From: Smittium culicis
Taxonomy: Eukaryota; Kickxellomycota; Harpellomycetes; Harpellales; Legeriomycetaceae
Length of the DNA stretch: 26,701 nucleotides
Assembly: GCA_001970855.1 (NCBI GenBank)
Contig: LSSN01000789.1
Coordinates: 1 to 26,701 of the forward strand
Reading direction: 5' to 3'
Shown: positions 1-12,854 of the stretch, piece by piece
How positions within the stretch are numbered: the first letter of the stretch is position 1
Layout: each line of letters opens with the position of its first letter
Notes under the pieces: generated by a model
Told to the model about the DNA's origin: nothing
The model's input: the letters and a program-made list of their open reading frames with translations, nothing else
Databases searched by the model: none
Position numbers and translations under genes: made by a program

Positions 1-2545
1 CTGATTTTTGAAAAATAAACTGATGCTAGAATTTAAATTATTTGGCCGTAAATCCGAGTAGCTCTTCTTTTCTGTCACACCTTTGGTTACCGGAGAGGTT
101 ACCTTTTTGATAGCGTTGATTAAAAGCCCTTTATTCTGCTTATAATTTCTAAATCTATTTCCACTTTTGTGAATGTTTGACTTTTTTGATTGTATATCTG
201 GTGTGTAATTTATTTCAAATTTGGAAAACTCGCCATTTTTACTGCGTAATCTTGATGTTATTGACGAACTAGCCTTTTTCGACCTTAGAAGGTCTTTTTC
301 GTATCCAATGCATTGATGTTTTCTCATTAGCGCTTTATTTAAAGTAGCCTAAATTATTTAAATAAAAAATATTAAATGATAGTTAATGTAAATTTCTATA
401 AGTTTTTACTTACATTATCGATAAGAATATTATTTTTGATAACTTGCTTTTTTAAATTATTATTATGTTCTTTTAATTGCGAAATAAAAGTGTCGTCAGG
501 TTCTTTTAATTCCAAGACTGATTCTGTCATGTTAAAAGTGTCCGTGCTATATGATCTGTTTGATTGATCTTTAAATAGTAAGTTGTCAATTGATGGGTTT
601 ATACTATTGAATTTTTCGTTTTTATGATTTTTTGGTTGGGTAATTATATTAGGGTAATCAATATTCGTTCTATCTATTTCATTATAAAACTTTGAAGGCT
701 CCAAAGATAATTCACATAAAGAGGACATATCTTTAAAAGCATTTTTTTTGGGAAACTCATTCACTTGAAAAATTTGAGCTGGATTATTTGGGCTAATAAA
801 TTGAACTTTATCACCAATTTCAAATACATCTTTTGGTCTAGTGCATTCATATTTTGCGGAGAGTTGATTAGGAAAAAATTCCATTTTACTTTCTTCGACT
901 TGTTCAAAAAATGAATAATCACTTTTTTTTTTATTTACTGCTGCAAATTTTGTTGGATTTTCTATATTTTTAAGGGATATCGGCAATGAAATAGAATGCT
1001 TGCGTAAGTTCTCAAAGCCATTGCTATTGTTTAATAAGATAGAAATTCTGGCAGCTAATATTTTTTTTTCGTAAATATAATTATTTTTAGCCTAACGATT
1101 AATAAAAGCAAAAGTTTATAAAACAAATATTAATGAAATAGTTAAATGAACTAACTACAATGGCTATTTTAGTAGACAATTAAAAAAAAATTGTGGTTTA
1201 ATTTTTAGGCTTACATTAGATCTGAATAGATAAGTATAAAAATTGAAGGGGCTGTTATTTTTGTTGAGATAGAAAATGGCTAGAAAAAAGTGGCATTGAT
1301 GGTCAAACAGCGAAAATAAATATAAAATGTAATGGTAATAGGCGCTATTATAAACTATCCATCTAAAAATACAAGAGTATTATTTAAGTTATAGTTGATA
1401 ATAAAACTACATTTAATATATATATTAATCTTACAATCCATCTGATGTTTGAATATCACCTGAGTACTCTAGGTTCAATTCATTTCTTGAATTAATAATT
1501 GGCCTAAATTTGAGAAGAAATTACAATTTGCTTTTTAGTAAAAGAACTTGTGTATACTAATTAAAAAATATTATAAATGAATATTTGTATAACTGAAATA
1601 GATTAGCTACCCAAAACCTGTTTTTTTTTCTAAAATCTTATTATTAAAAAAAGTATGTATATTTGATATTCGTATTTTATCGGCGCTTATTTGGGCAATT
1701 TCAAAATCGGGCTCATGGATATATACTAAGAGAATAATATACCATATTTAAATAAAAACTGTACAAATAAAACATGTAAAAATAATTATACGATAAAAGA
1801 AAATTATGTTTACAGTTGAGCTCAGGATTTTTTGGATTATTAACTATTATCAAGTACTTTGCAATAAATGTTGTTTTCTAAAAAAAAAAAAAAAATTAAA
1901 GTATTGTGTAATGAAAAATAGGTAAAGGCGAAAAATCCTTACATCAAATATAAAATGAGAAGCTTTAGAGTTTTTGATAAATACCTAATAACAACATAAA
2001 AATCAGTAAAAAAATAAGGTATATTTAATATAAAATCAATATAAATTACGGGAACGGCTGTTTCATTTTTGTTATGAAGAAAAGGAACTTTAATTCCATT
2101 ATTAAATGTGCCCTTGTCTAATCTATCCAAAATAGTGCAATCTAAATTTGTATCGATTAGGCCTATTAAAAAACCTATGAAATATTCATCGGTATCGGAA
2201 GAGTTTATAACAATATCTTGTAATTTCTTTAGGATAGCGCTAGATATCCTTAAATCAATCGGCGTTTGATCGGATGAAAGTGGATCTAAACAGCTAAAGC
2301 TGTATAAAGAAAAACCTCAGTTATATTTATATATAACTAAAACTACAAAATGCTTGAATAAATTACACATTTTTGCTTTTTATATTTGGATTCTCTATAT
2401 CGAATTTCTCTGTGTCGCTAAAAAGGGATCTATCGCTATATCTTGGGTAAGTATTAGTAGTTTCTATAGAATTTTTTGATAAGTTTAGTAATTTTATTTT
2501 TGATTCAAGTTCTTCAGCTTCGTATATTGTGTGGTTATGTTCCAT
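1..2545 (-). CDS. Unrecognised multi-exon protein gene, 3' end outside window
   Basis: I assembled nine exons on the minus strand: 2545-2367, 2299-2050, 1984-1943, 1877-1814, 1725-1611, 1503-1435, 1362-1215, 1091-414 and 348-1. All eight introns are GT-AG, 65-123 bp long, and every junction keeps the frame, which strongly supports a single gene. It gives 631 residues that stay open to the window edge. Exon 3 is a 42-nt microexon, visible because GTAATT...TACTGAT...ATTAG looks like an intron inside a longer open frame. Residues 1-60 are polar. Residues about 75-290 look like a folded domain, with an aromatic-rich block at about 240-289 (Trp241, then many Tyr and Phe). Residues about 300-485 are Asn/Ser/Lys-rich and probably disordered. 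A likely coiled coil spans about 491-540 across the last junction, and the tail is basic. I do not recognise the family. The start at 2545 follows an in-frame TGA, but a further 5' exon is possible. Confidence 0.8.
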
Positions 2546-2551
2546 TTTACA

Positions 2552-2626
2552 TCATTTGATTGAAAGAAGGTAGTTTTCGACAAACTTTGGATAAACTTTA
2601 AATTTTTCCATTAGATATTTTCTCAT
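2552..2626 (-). promoter_or_regulatory. Possible 24-codon upstream ORF
   Basis: On the minus strand an ATG at 2626-2624 opens 24 codons that stop at TGA 2554-2552, only six bases before the chosen start of the downstream gene at 2545. If the mRNA starts upstream, this could act as a uORF that reduces translation. It could instead be part of a further 5' exon of that gene. Only position and frame support it. Confidence 0.25.
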
Positions 2627-3452
2627 AAGAATTATTGTTAACTTTTTTCGTATTTTCGTACTTAACTATTGGCTATAAAAAGATAATAAACACTTATTGG
2701 CCAAGAACTGAATACAACAACACAAATTATGTTTCCTTGAGAATGAACGAATAAAAATGCTTGAAATTTATTTATATACAAGACTTTGAAAAATTGCTAT
2801 AAAAAATGGAATCCGAAGCGAATTGTACTCTATTTATCACAATCTGTCCTGGTGTAAAATATTCCATAAACCGGCTTTACCTAGCATTAAAAAGGTTGAT
2901 ACTTAGAAAAATATTTTTAATGCAAAAATAAACCAAGGTATTATGAACTAGCCCATTTTAATCCTAAGATTTGCCATTTTTGAAATTATATTTATCTACG
3001 ATATTTTGCATTCAAAAAACAGCCTAATATTATATTTCAAATAAAGTGTCTTTTATCTGGGAAGCTCTCATGAGAATCAGAAATATTATGATAATAAACT
3101 TTATCTGATAGTGTGGAGTAGATAAAACTATTGTTTTATTCAGTTATTTGATTCGATTAAATTAGTTAATAAAACTTATAAGTGAAAGCAAACCTGATGA
3201 CTAATAAGAATTTAGTATTATAAGTTCCACTCGTTGAAATATACACCTATAAATGCACATTTCCTAGTGTTGCCTAGATATACTAAATATTCAGTTTATA
3301 AATTAGTATACCAGATTTCTTCAATCCGTAACATGATTAATTAAAAAAAAAATCATGATACACCTCAAGAAAATTTAAAAATTCTAAATCAAATTATTGC
3401 AGTGGCGTAAACATGGACTAATTAAATTTTCCAATTTTTTCAGCAGTGCTCA

Positions 3453-3499
3453 TTGGGCCAAATATTGCTAAAACCATAACAGGATTTGGTTTGGCCCAA
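3453..3499. repeat. Perfect 10-bp inverted repeat (hairpin)
   Basis: TTGGGCCAAA (3453-3462) and its exact complement TTTGGCCCAA (3490-3499) are separated by 27 bp. The arms are far richer in G+C than the surrounding desert. It could be a hairpin, the core of a small transposon remnant, or chance. Confidence 0.5.
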
Positions 3500-3727
3500 A
3501 TTTATTGGATTGATATTTAATAAGCATACTTGGGTTTGTGTGAAGCACTAATATCATGCAAATATATATAAAATTGGCCGCTGTTTCATATAATTTTTCC
3601 ATATCATACAAATTTTTATGGCCTATAATAATGTTATAATCTTGTGCAATTTTGTAAAAAATTTCTTTTCTTGTTTTATTGGCCTAATTTTCATTTTTTC
3701 GCGTAAAATATTTTTTTATAAAATGTA

Positions 3728-3924
3728 TTAACCCATTCTCGGGCAGTAGATTGTTTTTGATCTACCAAATAAAGCCAATTGTGTTCCATTAAACCACATT
3801 AATTCCGCTTCATTTTCATTTATTGGTTTAATTTAAAATAACAGCAGATAATAGATTTACTTAAAAATCATAAACGAATAATAAATTTAATTTTTTTAAA
3901 ATGTGTTGGACAGGAATGGGTTAA
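3728..3924. mobile_element. Candidate piggyBac-type MITE
   Basis: A 189-bp core (3732-3920) is flanked on both sides by the tetranucleotide TTAA (3728-3731 and 3921-3924). Its ends are inverted repeats: CCCATTC at the left and GAATGGG at the right, so TTAACCCATTC reads inward from both sides. The TTAA target duplication and CCC-starting ends are the known signature of the piggyBac superfamily. A perfect internal hairpin, GTAGAT with an 8-nt loop and ATCTAC, sits at 3746-3765. No transposase frame fits in 189 bp, so it would be non-autonomous. The inverted match is only 11 bp including TTAA and degrades inward. Confidence 0.5.
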
Positions 3925-6029
3925 GCTATAATCTAGGAATAAACTTGTTTGAAAAAATTATATAATATGAAGATCTCTGAATGTTCGAAATATTTTAGTC
4001 TAAAGCTTCATAATAAAATATTCCTAAATTGACTGAATCTTATAATGGTAAATCACCAATCTTTTTGTAACAGATAAATCTATGAGAAATTGAAAATCAT
4101 TTTCAATCCAGCGAACGATATTAATTTTTTAGCTCAATAAGCTCAACTAGAAGCAATGCTCATAGGGTAATAAGGCGGTAGACCGCTAGAGGATTTTTAC
4201 AATTAATTAGACTATTATATATTTATTAATTTAGCTGTTTTTTATGTTAATAAAATCTGAGCCTAAAAAAAAAAAAAGAAAAAAACTCCTTAATATCAAT
4301 TTTACTATTAGAAACAAAGTACTCTCTTCATTCTAAATCGTACATATTAGCATACTTGATATTGCATTAAACTGTTTTTTCTAAATTTAATTATGTACAA
4401 GAAATATAACATAATCATATGATGTTTTCAATTATACATAGTAAATAAAAAATTGGAGTTTTTTGCTTAACAAAATTTAATAATTTTTTAGTTAAAGCGT
4501 TTTTAAAAACTCATAAAATGAGATGAAATACTGATAAAAAATTTTGGGTTTATAATGACCTCATAACAGCAAAATAAAAAAAATTTATTTAAACTTCTAT
4601 AAATTGCATCATATTTCAATATCTAGAATGCGAAAACCATCGATATAAATACGTTAAGATGACTAAAATTAGAATACTATAGTTAAAAATTCTTGAAATC
4701 AACTGGATGCCATTAAGAATTAAATATGAAATACCATATTTAAAACCGAATTGTTTATACTGTTTTCAATATTAGCACTCGAATTCAAAATTTTCGAAAT
4801 ATAAACAATAAACTAAAAAATAGAATTATTCAAGTCTACGTTGGTGTGAATAACTAAAGTACGATGTTAATATTTATTTTAGTTATACATAGAACTCATA
4901 GCTCGAGATTTTTATAATTTAAAACCGTATCTAAAATAACAAAAGGGGGAAATGTATAATAACTTTTTAAGATTTTAATAAAAAGTAGACAATTTAAAAA
5001 ACATGTTTAGAGAACTGATTATTATTGTACAACTAAAAAAAAAACAGCTTAATTTTTTTTTTCCTATTTGCACCATCTATTAAACTGGAGGTATAATTTA
5101 AGAAATTTCTCCCCTAAGATACCCAAAATTTGATTTATACTGCCCTGTAATTTTTTTTTTTGGTTATTATATTATTAATATGCTTTTTATTCATGCAACT
5201 GCAAATATTTTTCAAAATAAAAACGAATATTCATATAATCGAATATACAACTCCCTTTAATAAACCCCCATTGAATGTATCCCATTATAAACCCAAATTA
5301 TATAGCATCTGCTAATTCTCTAAATAAAAATAATTCAATAAAAAACCCCGTAATCATCTTTAAATAGCTATTTTATCCTTACTTTTTAATCATCAATATA
5401 ATTTTAAAATAAATATATAAAAACAGTATTTTAAAGGATTTATATTTACTCTAAAATTATTTGACAAAAATATTTTAAATGTATTAAAACATATTTTTGA
5501 ATGAAAATTGAATCTATCTGATTCTATGTAGATATAGAAACTTTTTAATATATATTGAAATCAGTTAATGTTTGGTTTAGAGAAATTATGGTTTTTCAAA
5601 GTAAAAAAAACGAAATTTAGAGTTTTATATTTAAAATCAATACCTATTAATATTTTTACATAGATTCAGGTGCAATAAGTATAATTTATAAAAGGTTTCT
5701 ATTATTAAAGATATTCAACTTAAAAATTTAATAAAACCTATTTATAATTCTCAGAAGTTTAAAAAAAACCAATTTTAAGCCTATTTAAAAAGATAATTTG
5801 ATTTAATTTTGATCTTATAATAAGACGTACAGATTTTTTAATAAAAATCGATTACTTTTAAATCAAGTATTAGCCATAAATCCAATAAAAAATTATAATA
5901 TCCATAGCCATATTTATTGCTCATATAAAGTGTTATATTTTGAAAATTTTTTCTGGAATATTTACTATTATACATTGAAGATTCATATATTTCTTCTGTG
6001 TTTTTCGGGGTTCTTTTTTGTTTTTTGAG

Positions 6030-6093
6030 ACTCGAATTCGTATTTTTTACAATTATTTTTCACAGTTAAAAGTGTAATATTTTGAATTCGAGT
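6030..6093. repeat. Inverted repeat around GAATTC cores
   Basis: ACTCGAATTC (6030-6039) is matched by its complement GAATTCGAGT (6084-6093) across a 44-bp AT-rich spacer. Part of the match comes from the self-complementary GAATTC core. No flanking target duplication was seen, so its nature is unknown. Confidence 0.45.
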
Positions 6094-8122
6094 TTGAGTT
6101 TGTTTGGTTTCAACGTAATATTACATCTTTTAAAAATAATGAATACTATTTTTAGTTTCATTTTATATAAGATTTTATAATAAAATAAACTATTTTGTGT
6201 GCTTTTATTTTTTTATTTTAACTAGCACGGGCTAAAATTTTTATTAATACCGCAAAGGAATTTATTGTGACTATAAGTTAAATGTATAAGCGGTAAATTA
6301 TTTAGTAGTAGATTATATAATCTAGTATTTAGATGAGCTTTGATAAATTTTCGATAATTTTTGCATATTGGAAATAAACCGGTCTCTATATATTAATTTT
6401 TAAAATTATACTTTACCATTCAAGTTGATTATTATATTATATTCTTCTAAAACTATTACTATTAAGCATCAACATTCAGTAATATAAAACCTTTTCGAAT
6501 TATCTAACTAGAATATTTGTTCTGTAAATCAATAACTCTAAAAATCATTAAAAATTTAAATTAAATTTAAGGTTTTTATTACTAACCTCTATTTATCGGA
6601 AATGCTGAACTCAGAAGATATATTTGGTTCTTCATCTGATTAAGTATTTCTATATGTATGAAAAATGCAAATGCTTCCTGGAAATGCTTAGGCTAAATAT
6701 CAATATAGATAGTACAAATAAAATTGAAAGAGAAAAATGAACTTGTTCTGATTGAAATTTTTCAATTTTACAATTTTTTATATTTCGCAATTAAATTATA
6801 AAATTTTTTTATTTTCATTTTTATTCTATAGAAAATCAAATATAAAAGCCGAAAATTTCTCTTTATACTTTATGGATTATAATAAAATATAGAAGATTTA
6901 TATAAACAAAAAACCTTTAGCACTATATCCAAAATATTCTTCGAATATTAATATTTTTTAAAAGAAATAATATAAAAATTCACAGATATTAACTAATCAG
7001 CTATCTATCATGACTATAATATCTTAATGTTTAGTAATAATTAAAAATAGCTTATTTTACTTAGCATAAAACTAAATTCCACATTAATGATTGATAAAAT
7101 TATTTTCATAACTATTTTCATTACTTTTTGAATACTATTAAATAATTTAAAAAAAAAAACAAGATTTCTAAATTTTATATGGAATTAATAGAATGAAGTG
7201 TCACGAGTAAAAATGACCGAATTCTTTATTAAATTTAAAAATAAAATATATTTTTATATCAAGAGTACTTTATGGTCTATTAATTACAATATATTACATA
7301 TTTATTATCAGGAAAGAAATTCACAACTTTTAAATATTCTTTTAATGCACGTACTTTCCTTATGAGTTTTATTTCCGATGGCAAGATAAAATTAAACATT
7401 CTATTAATTTTTTTTGGAATTATATTTACTAGTTAATTACTAAGGGCGAAGAATATAATTTGTATTTATATAAAAAAAACAACTCTAAAAGTCGTACGAA
7501 AATTTATTTATATCAAAAATTTCTAAACGTTTTAAATGATAACAAAAAAAAGTTTCGATAATTTTTGAAATGCAATTTATTTTTAATTAAGAAATAATAA
7601 ATGATTTACTGTATAATATATATTCATAAATAATTTGATTCAGGTAGCATATAAAAAATTATCTGTTTTCAAAGATATGAATTTTTTTTAATTTCTTCAA
7701 TCTAGTTGAACATTTCGGCTTATATTTTTGATTTAAATACGGAAATTATCGTGATTAAAATAAACTTATTTTTTGCAGTCCAGTTTATTAAAATATATAT
7801 AAATCATTATAGGGTGTATTTTACATTGTTTTATAGTATAATCGATCGTCTTGTAAAAAAAAAAAGGTGATATTTTTTTTATAAGTTTTTCAATCTCTAG
7901 AGAATCGATAGGTAAAAAAATAATTCATTAAAAGTGAAACTTTCTGTGGAAAAGAAGATAATCTCAGTTAAATATTCTGAATTTTGAATAATTTTTATAC
8001 TTTTCTGTACAAGATTTTTTTTTAGATTCACAAATTTTAAATTCCAAAATATAATTATTGTAATTTTTTTTATTTTTTACAAACCTAAATTCAATTCAGA
8101 TTCATATTTTCAAAAAAAAAAA

Positions 8123-8166
8123 TTTCTATCTTTCTATCTTTCTATCTTTCTTTCTTTCTTTTTCTT
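8123..8166. repeat. TTTCTATC/TTTC microsatellite
   Basis: Three copies of TTTCTATC are followed by several TTTC units, forming a pyrimidine-only strand apart from the A in each TATC. Simple-sequence repeat with no evident function. Confidence 0.85.
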
Positions 8167-9130
8167 TTTTGTTTTTTATTATTTTATATATAAATATTAC
8201 AGTATTTCTCACAATAAAAATTTTAATGAACTCTTTTGAATCTGATAAACAAGTTACAAATTATATATATATTCTGAATAAATTAAAAAAAAAAGCCATG
8301 ATATATATAAAATTAATAGAAAATTCTTCAATGATTTTACTAATATTTATATTGTATCAAAATAATGGCTTTTTTTTCATATTTTTAGCATTCCTTTCTA
8401 TTTTTTAGTTTATCGCAAAATTTAAAGAAATTTTTAATGATAATAACAAACTAAAAGATATTAGCCGGGTATATATTTTATTATCGGATTATTTTAACCT
8501 TACTGAAATTCAAATTAGATACATACCCTGCTTATAAACATTATTTAGAAATTTAGCAATTTATTACTTTTATTTTTTAAAAAAAAATGGAATTTTGATT
8601 TTTAGTATTTAAATTAAAAACATTATATCGTCTATATTGAACAACTTTTTCAAGGCAATTGATACTTACAGTTATACAAATATTTTAAATTGAATTGAAA
8701 ATTATTTTTGAATAAAAAACCTCTAATAATTTCTAAAAAATCATAAAATAACAATTTTTTTTATAAAGAAACCAAATATATTATAAACTAGAATTTGTGT
8801 ATAATTAATTTCTTAAATATACTTACATCATGGGCGCTAAAGTATTTTTTTATTTAAATTTCAAAAACCAAAAATAATTAATTTACATCCTCTCAAGCTT
8901 ATTATAAAATGTCAACAACAATCATGACTCACAGTTTTGAATAATTTTTAACAAAATATACTTATAATATTGATAAATTTTTCACAGTTTATTTTTTTTA
9001 TGTATTCTTGAAAAAAATCGTATTGTATTTCAAATAAATTTTTATGATAATCTGGTAATTTAAATGAGTATTAAATTTATATGGTTTTTTTTATTTTCAA
9101 TTTCATTTATTATACAATTTTATTTGTATT

Positions 9131-9298
9131 TATCTATTTCATTAACTCATATTAAATTTATCTATTTCATTAACTCATATTAAATTTATCTATTTCATTA
9201 ACTCATATTAAATTTATCTATTTCATTAACTCATATTAAATTTATCTATTTCATTAACTCATATTAAATTTATCTATTTCATTAACTCATATTAAATT
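9131..9298. repeat. 28-bp minisatellite, six identical copies
   Basis: Six head-to-tail copies of a 28-bp unit start TATCTATTTCATTAACTCAT and end ATTAAATT, at 9131, 9159, 9187, 9215, 9243 and 9271. I see no substitution among them. A degraded partial seventh copy (TTTCTTTCATTAAAC) follows. There are no spacers, so it is not a CRISPR array. The perfect identity implies recent expansion or homogenisation. Confidence 0.95.
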
Positions 9299-11370
9299 TT
9301 TTTCTTTCATTAAACGAATTTCATATTTCCATACTTCTCGTCAAATTTTATCGATTAGTTGATAGTAAATCAAAATTTGAACAATTTTTACTCCATATTT
9401 TTTATTTAAGAGACAGAAATTTTCATATACTATTTAACTAAATTTATTTCGAGCGTTTTAGAAGCACATGAACTAAATTAAATTTTGAAATTTGGTTTTT
9501 TATCTATTTTTAACTTTTTGAATTATTTATAAATATACTTTTAACTTTCGAATAATTTATATTTATGAGAATAATTTCATTAAATTATCAATTTTTTGGA
9601 TAAATTGTATCTAAAAATAAGTGTCATGAAAATTCAATTTATTTTAATTCACATATAAAACGTACTGAATACATTTTAATTTTAATTGATTATTTGGTGA
9701 TTTAAATTTATTGTATTTTTAGCTATTAAATTCGTATTTCTCTGAACTAAAATTCTATTGGTTTTCTTTAGAAATTATCAATAAGTTGAAATAAATTACA
9801 TTAATCCATAAATATCAAATTTTCAATTATTAAAACTCCATTAAATCAATCTATTTTTAATATAAGCTAAATAAAACAATATATCATATAATTAGTTTTT
9901 ATTCAAAAAGTTTATTTATTTTTTAAGTTGGAGTTTTTATTGAAGTCTTTAGCCATCAATTAATGCGAGTAAAAAGCGAATAAATTATTCTAATTTAATT
10001 GATTAAAATATTATGTAATCTATAAAATACAAAAAAAAAAAAAAACTTGCGAGCTATCTCTGAAAAAATAAATTTTATAAGGGCTTTTATTCAATTAGCT
10101 AAAAAATGCTTATTTTAACGATTCAATATGTATAACATAATGTACAAGATTTATAGATTAATTTCTCATTATTATATTTTAAATCATAAAATTATTATCC
10201 AGATTATAGTTCATATCAGTCTGATTTAATATATTATTTTTATTAAATATCTAAAAAGGGTATTTAACCGATATAATCATAATTTTATAAAAAAAATTAA
10301 TATCATAATAAATTAAGTTTTCATATACTTAATATGAATAATAATATAATATTCTTCAAGCAATAATAATTAAAAGTCAAATATTTTGTATAGTTTTTAA
10401 TTTTTTTTCAAATTTTAAAAATTGACATAAATATATTTACATAATAAACTCAACCAAAAAATTATTTTATTTTTCTAAATAAAGGCTTTTTAATAGAAAA
10501 AGACTCATATAGAGTTAAAACGAAATTTTAAATAGCTAAAATTTGAGATTAAACTTTTAACGTTTTTTATTTTAGTTTGAAAATATCCATGTAATGCTTC
10601 TAATTTCTTTCAGTTTGAGAGTATGAACTGATTATTTTATAAATTAGTTGGATTTATATTTAATACTGATTCTATAATGAAATATTATTTTATTATTATT
10701 TTTTTTCAACTGTTATTGCACTATAATTAATTTTTATATTAAACTGGATTATTTTGTGTGAGGTTGTAAAAAATGCTATTGAAATGATGTAACCTTCAAT
10801 ATGTGTTTAATAATATATAAGGTTAATGTAATAAAATAGTCTAATCAATTTAAAATGAAATTTTTTTTAAATTTAGCAGATATATTTGAATTCAATAAAG
10901 ATTGCATAAAATAATAGAGAATAATATAATAAATATATCAAAGTAAGAAAAATTTTAATATTTGCACAATTTTAAATCATTTTAGTTCTTTGAGTTTATT
11001 TATAAAAATTCCGAGATAATAGACATCGCTTAAGTCGTGGTTCGCTAGCGTATATCACATTTGGACTTTTAATTTAATTATTTATCCTACCTTATAATTA
11101 ATGGAATAGTTAAACTCAGAGGATAATCCTGATTTAGATATTTTTTTACATGATTTTTCTTGATAAAGATTTCACTTGATTTAGAAATTGCTAATCGATC
11201 ACTAACTATAATTTAAGCTTTATTTTCTTTCCTATATGCCGATAAATTTACAGAATATACCATATAATTTTATATTGACATCACATATAATCCTTTAGGC
11301 TAAATTAAGTCCAATTTGAGCTAGTATTATATAAAATCTTTTTTTTTTTTATTGGATAAAATGAGATCTG

Positions 11371-11400
11371 AATAAATAAATAAATAAATAGATAAATAAA
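11371..11400. repeat. AAAT-type microsatellite
   Basis: Tandem AATA/TAAA units run for about 30 bp with one GATA interruption. Simple-sequence repeat. Confidence 0.8.
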
Positions 11401-12000
11401 AAAGGTTACAGTAAAATCTGAGATTTTAATTCTTTTATATGGAAAATTTTTTTGAATTCATTTGATTAATTTTATTTCTAATCTTTCAATTTAATAAGGA
11501 ATGATCGGTTTTTCGCGAAATATTAGATATTTTATGTAGAAATTATTGGTAAAATAGAACATTTGTTATGAAATTTTTGACCTGCAATTAATTTTTTTCT
11601 GATTATAATTTTCTACTTTTTTTTTATTCAAAATGGTAGCAAAATACTTAAAAATTAGTCTTCAACGATAAGAACTGAATTGTAATTAGAATAACACTTT
11701 TTATTGGATTTTTGATATTTTTTAAGGCTTAACTCTTATCCGAGCATTAGAATATTTCTGATCTTCCAAATCTTGCCAGCTGTGATCAATAAAAATATTT
11801 TAAAAAAGTGAAATTTTCAAGAATGAAATTTTATTTACAGGGAGGAATTGATATACATCAAAGAGAAAAATAATTATGAGGTGGAAAACTGCATATTTAT
11901 AAAGTACTTGGATGAAAAAGAGCGAAATTTAAATAATTCAAACTCTGAGACTTTGCAGTAAAAATTGTGCTTTACAGGTTCAAAAAAGTGAAACGAGTAC

Positions 12001-12035
12001 TATATCTATATCTATATCTATATCTATATCTATAG
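12001..12035. repeat. TATATC hexanucleotide repeat
   Basis: Five uninterrupted TATATC units plus a partial sixth. Simple-sequence repeat. Confidence 0.9.
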
Positions 12036-12144
12036 AGATTTTTAAACCCATAAATTATTGATATTTTCATTGCACTATATTTTTATATATTTACCAGAAT
12101 ATGTTACTCATTTAATATAAAATTTTCGGGAAATTGCTTAAAAA

Positions 12145-12707
12145 TTAACAATTAAAAATTATTTAATAAGTTTTAATCTTTTATATTAGCAGTGATATAG
12201 CTGGCTATTATTATTTTAAAAATGTACATTATTTATATTATGATATTTATATATATTATAATTGAAGATAGATTTAATATAAGTAGATGATATAATAATT
12301 TACTATTAAAATTGATACTATTTTTAAGGCATTATTAACATTTGTAATAAGAGTCATTAATTTTCAATAATAATATTTCAAATATATTAAACTGGAAATC
12401 CTAAAATTATATTTCTATAAGTTCTGTACTAAAATTAGAGATAAAAAAACAAAAGAGATATTGATATGGCGTAAAAAAAATAAGAGTAATATAAATATAA
12501 ATATAAATATAAATATATTTATATTTTGTCAAAAATAAAAATTCTAAAAAACATAATACTAAATGTATATTATATTTTTGCTACAGAAATTTAAACTTTT
12601 ATTCATTAAAAATTTTCTAAATGCAAAAAAAAAAGCTATTAATATGTTTATTTTTTTTTCTAATGAGAACACAGCAGTTAAAAAATTTTTTTGTTGATTA
12701 ATTTTTA
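12145..12707. repeat. Left copy of a 560-bp direct duplication at the assembly gap
   Basis: This 563-bp block ends exactly where the N run begins and recurs right after the gap at 12855-13411. I saw two single-base differences (in TTATTTTAAAAATG and GAAGATAGATTT) and one ATAAAT unit more than in the right copy (four against three). Otherwise the blocks read identically, including the A10 run. No coding content is evident. Confidence 0.95.
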
Positions 12708-12854
12708 NNNNNNNNNNNNNNNNNNNNNNNNNNNNNNNNNNNNNNNNNNNNNNNNNNNNNNNNNNNNNNNNNNNNNNNNNNNNNNNNNNNNNNNNNNNNN
12801 NNNNNNNNNNNNNNNNNNNNNNNNNNNNNNNNNNNNNNNNNNNNNNNNNNNNNN
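12708..12854. other. Assembly gap (147 N)
   Basis: An unbroken run of 147 N. The same sequence lies on both sides, so the gap size is probably a scaffolding estimate and not a real distance. Confidence 1.

Noticed and set aside
1939..2130. Contiguous minus-strand frame reading through 1985-2049 into a hydrophobic C-terminus
   Set aside because: That segment has a GTAATT donor, a TACTGAT branch-like site and an ATTAG acceptor. Splicing it out puts the next exons in phase; reading through it leads to an early stop.
8169..8408. 79-codon open frame with hydrophobic content, like a small membrane protein
   Set aside because: It sits in the AT desert directly after a TTTC microsatellite, is made almost entirely of residues with AT-rich codons, and has no recognisable motif or promoter context.
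8461..8535. Possible second small element with ends TTAGCCGGGTATAT and ACATACCCTGCTTA
   Set aside because: The inverted match is imperfect (about 11 of 14) and I found no clear target duplication.
9131..9298. CRISPR-like array of 28-bp repeats
   Set aside because: The units are directly adjacent with no spacers and the context is eukaryotic; it is a minisatellite.
11030..11065. GC-richer patch with GGTTCGCTAGC resembling a tRNA B box
   Set aside because: There is no A box at the right distance and no cloverleaf; CGCTAGCG is simply a short palindrome.
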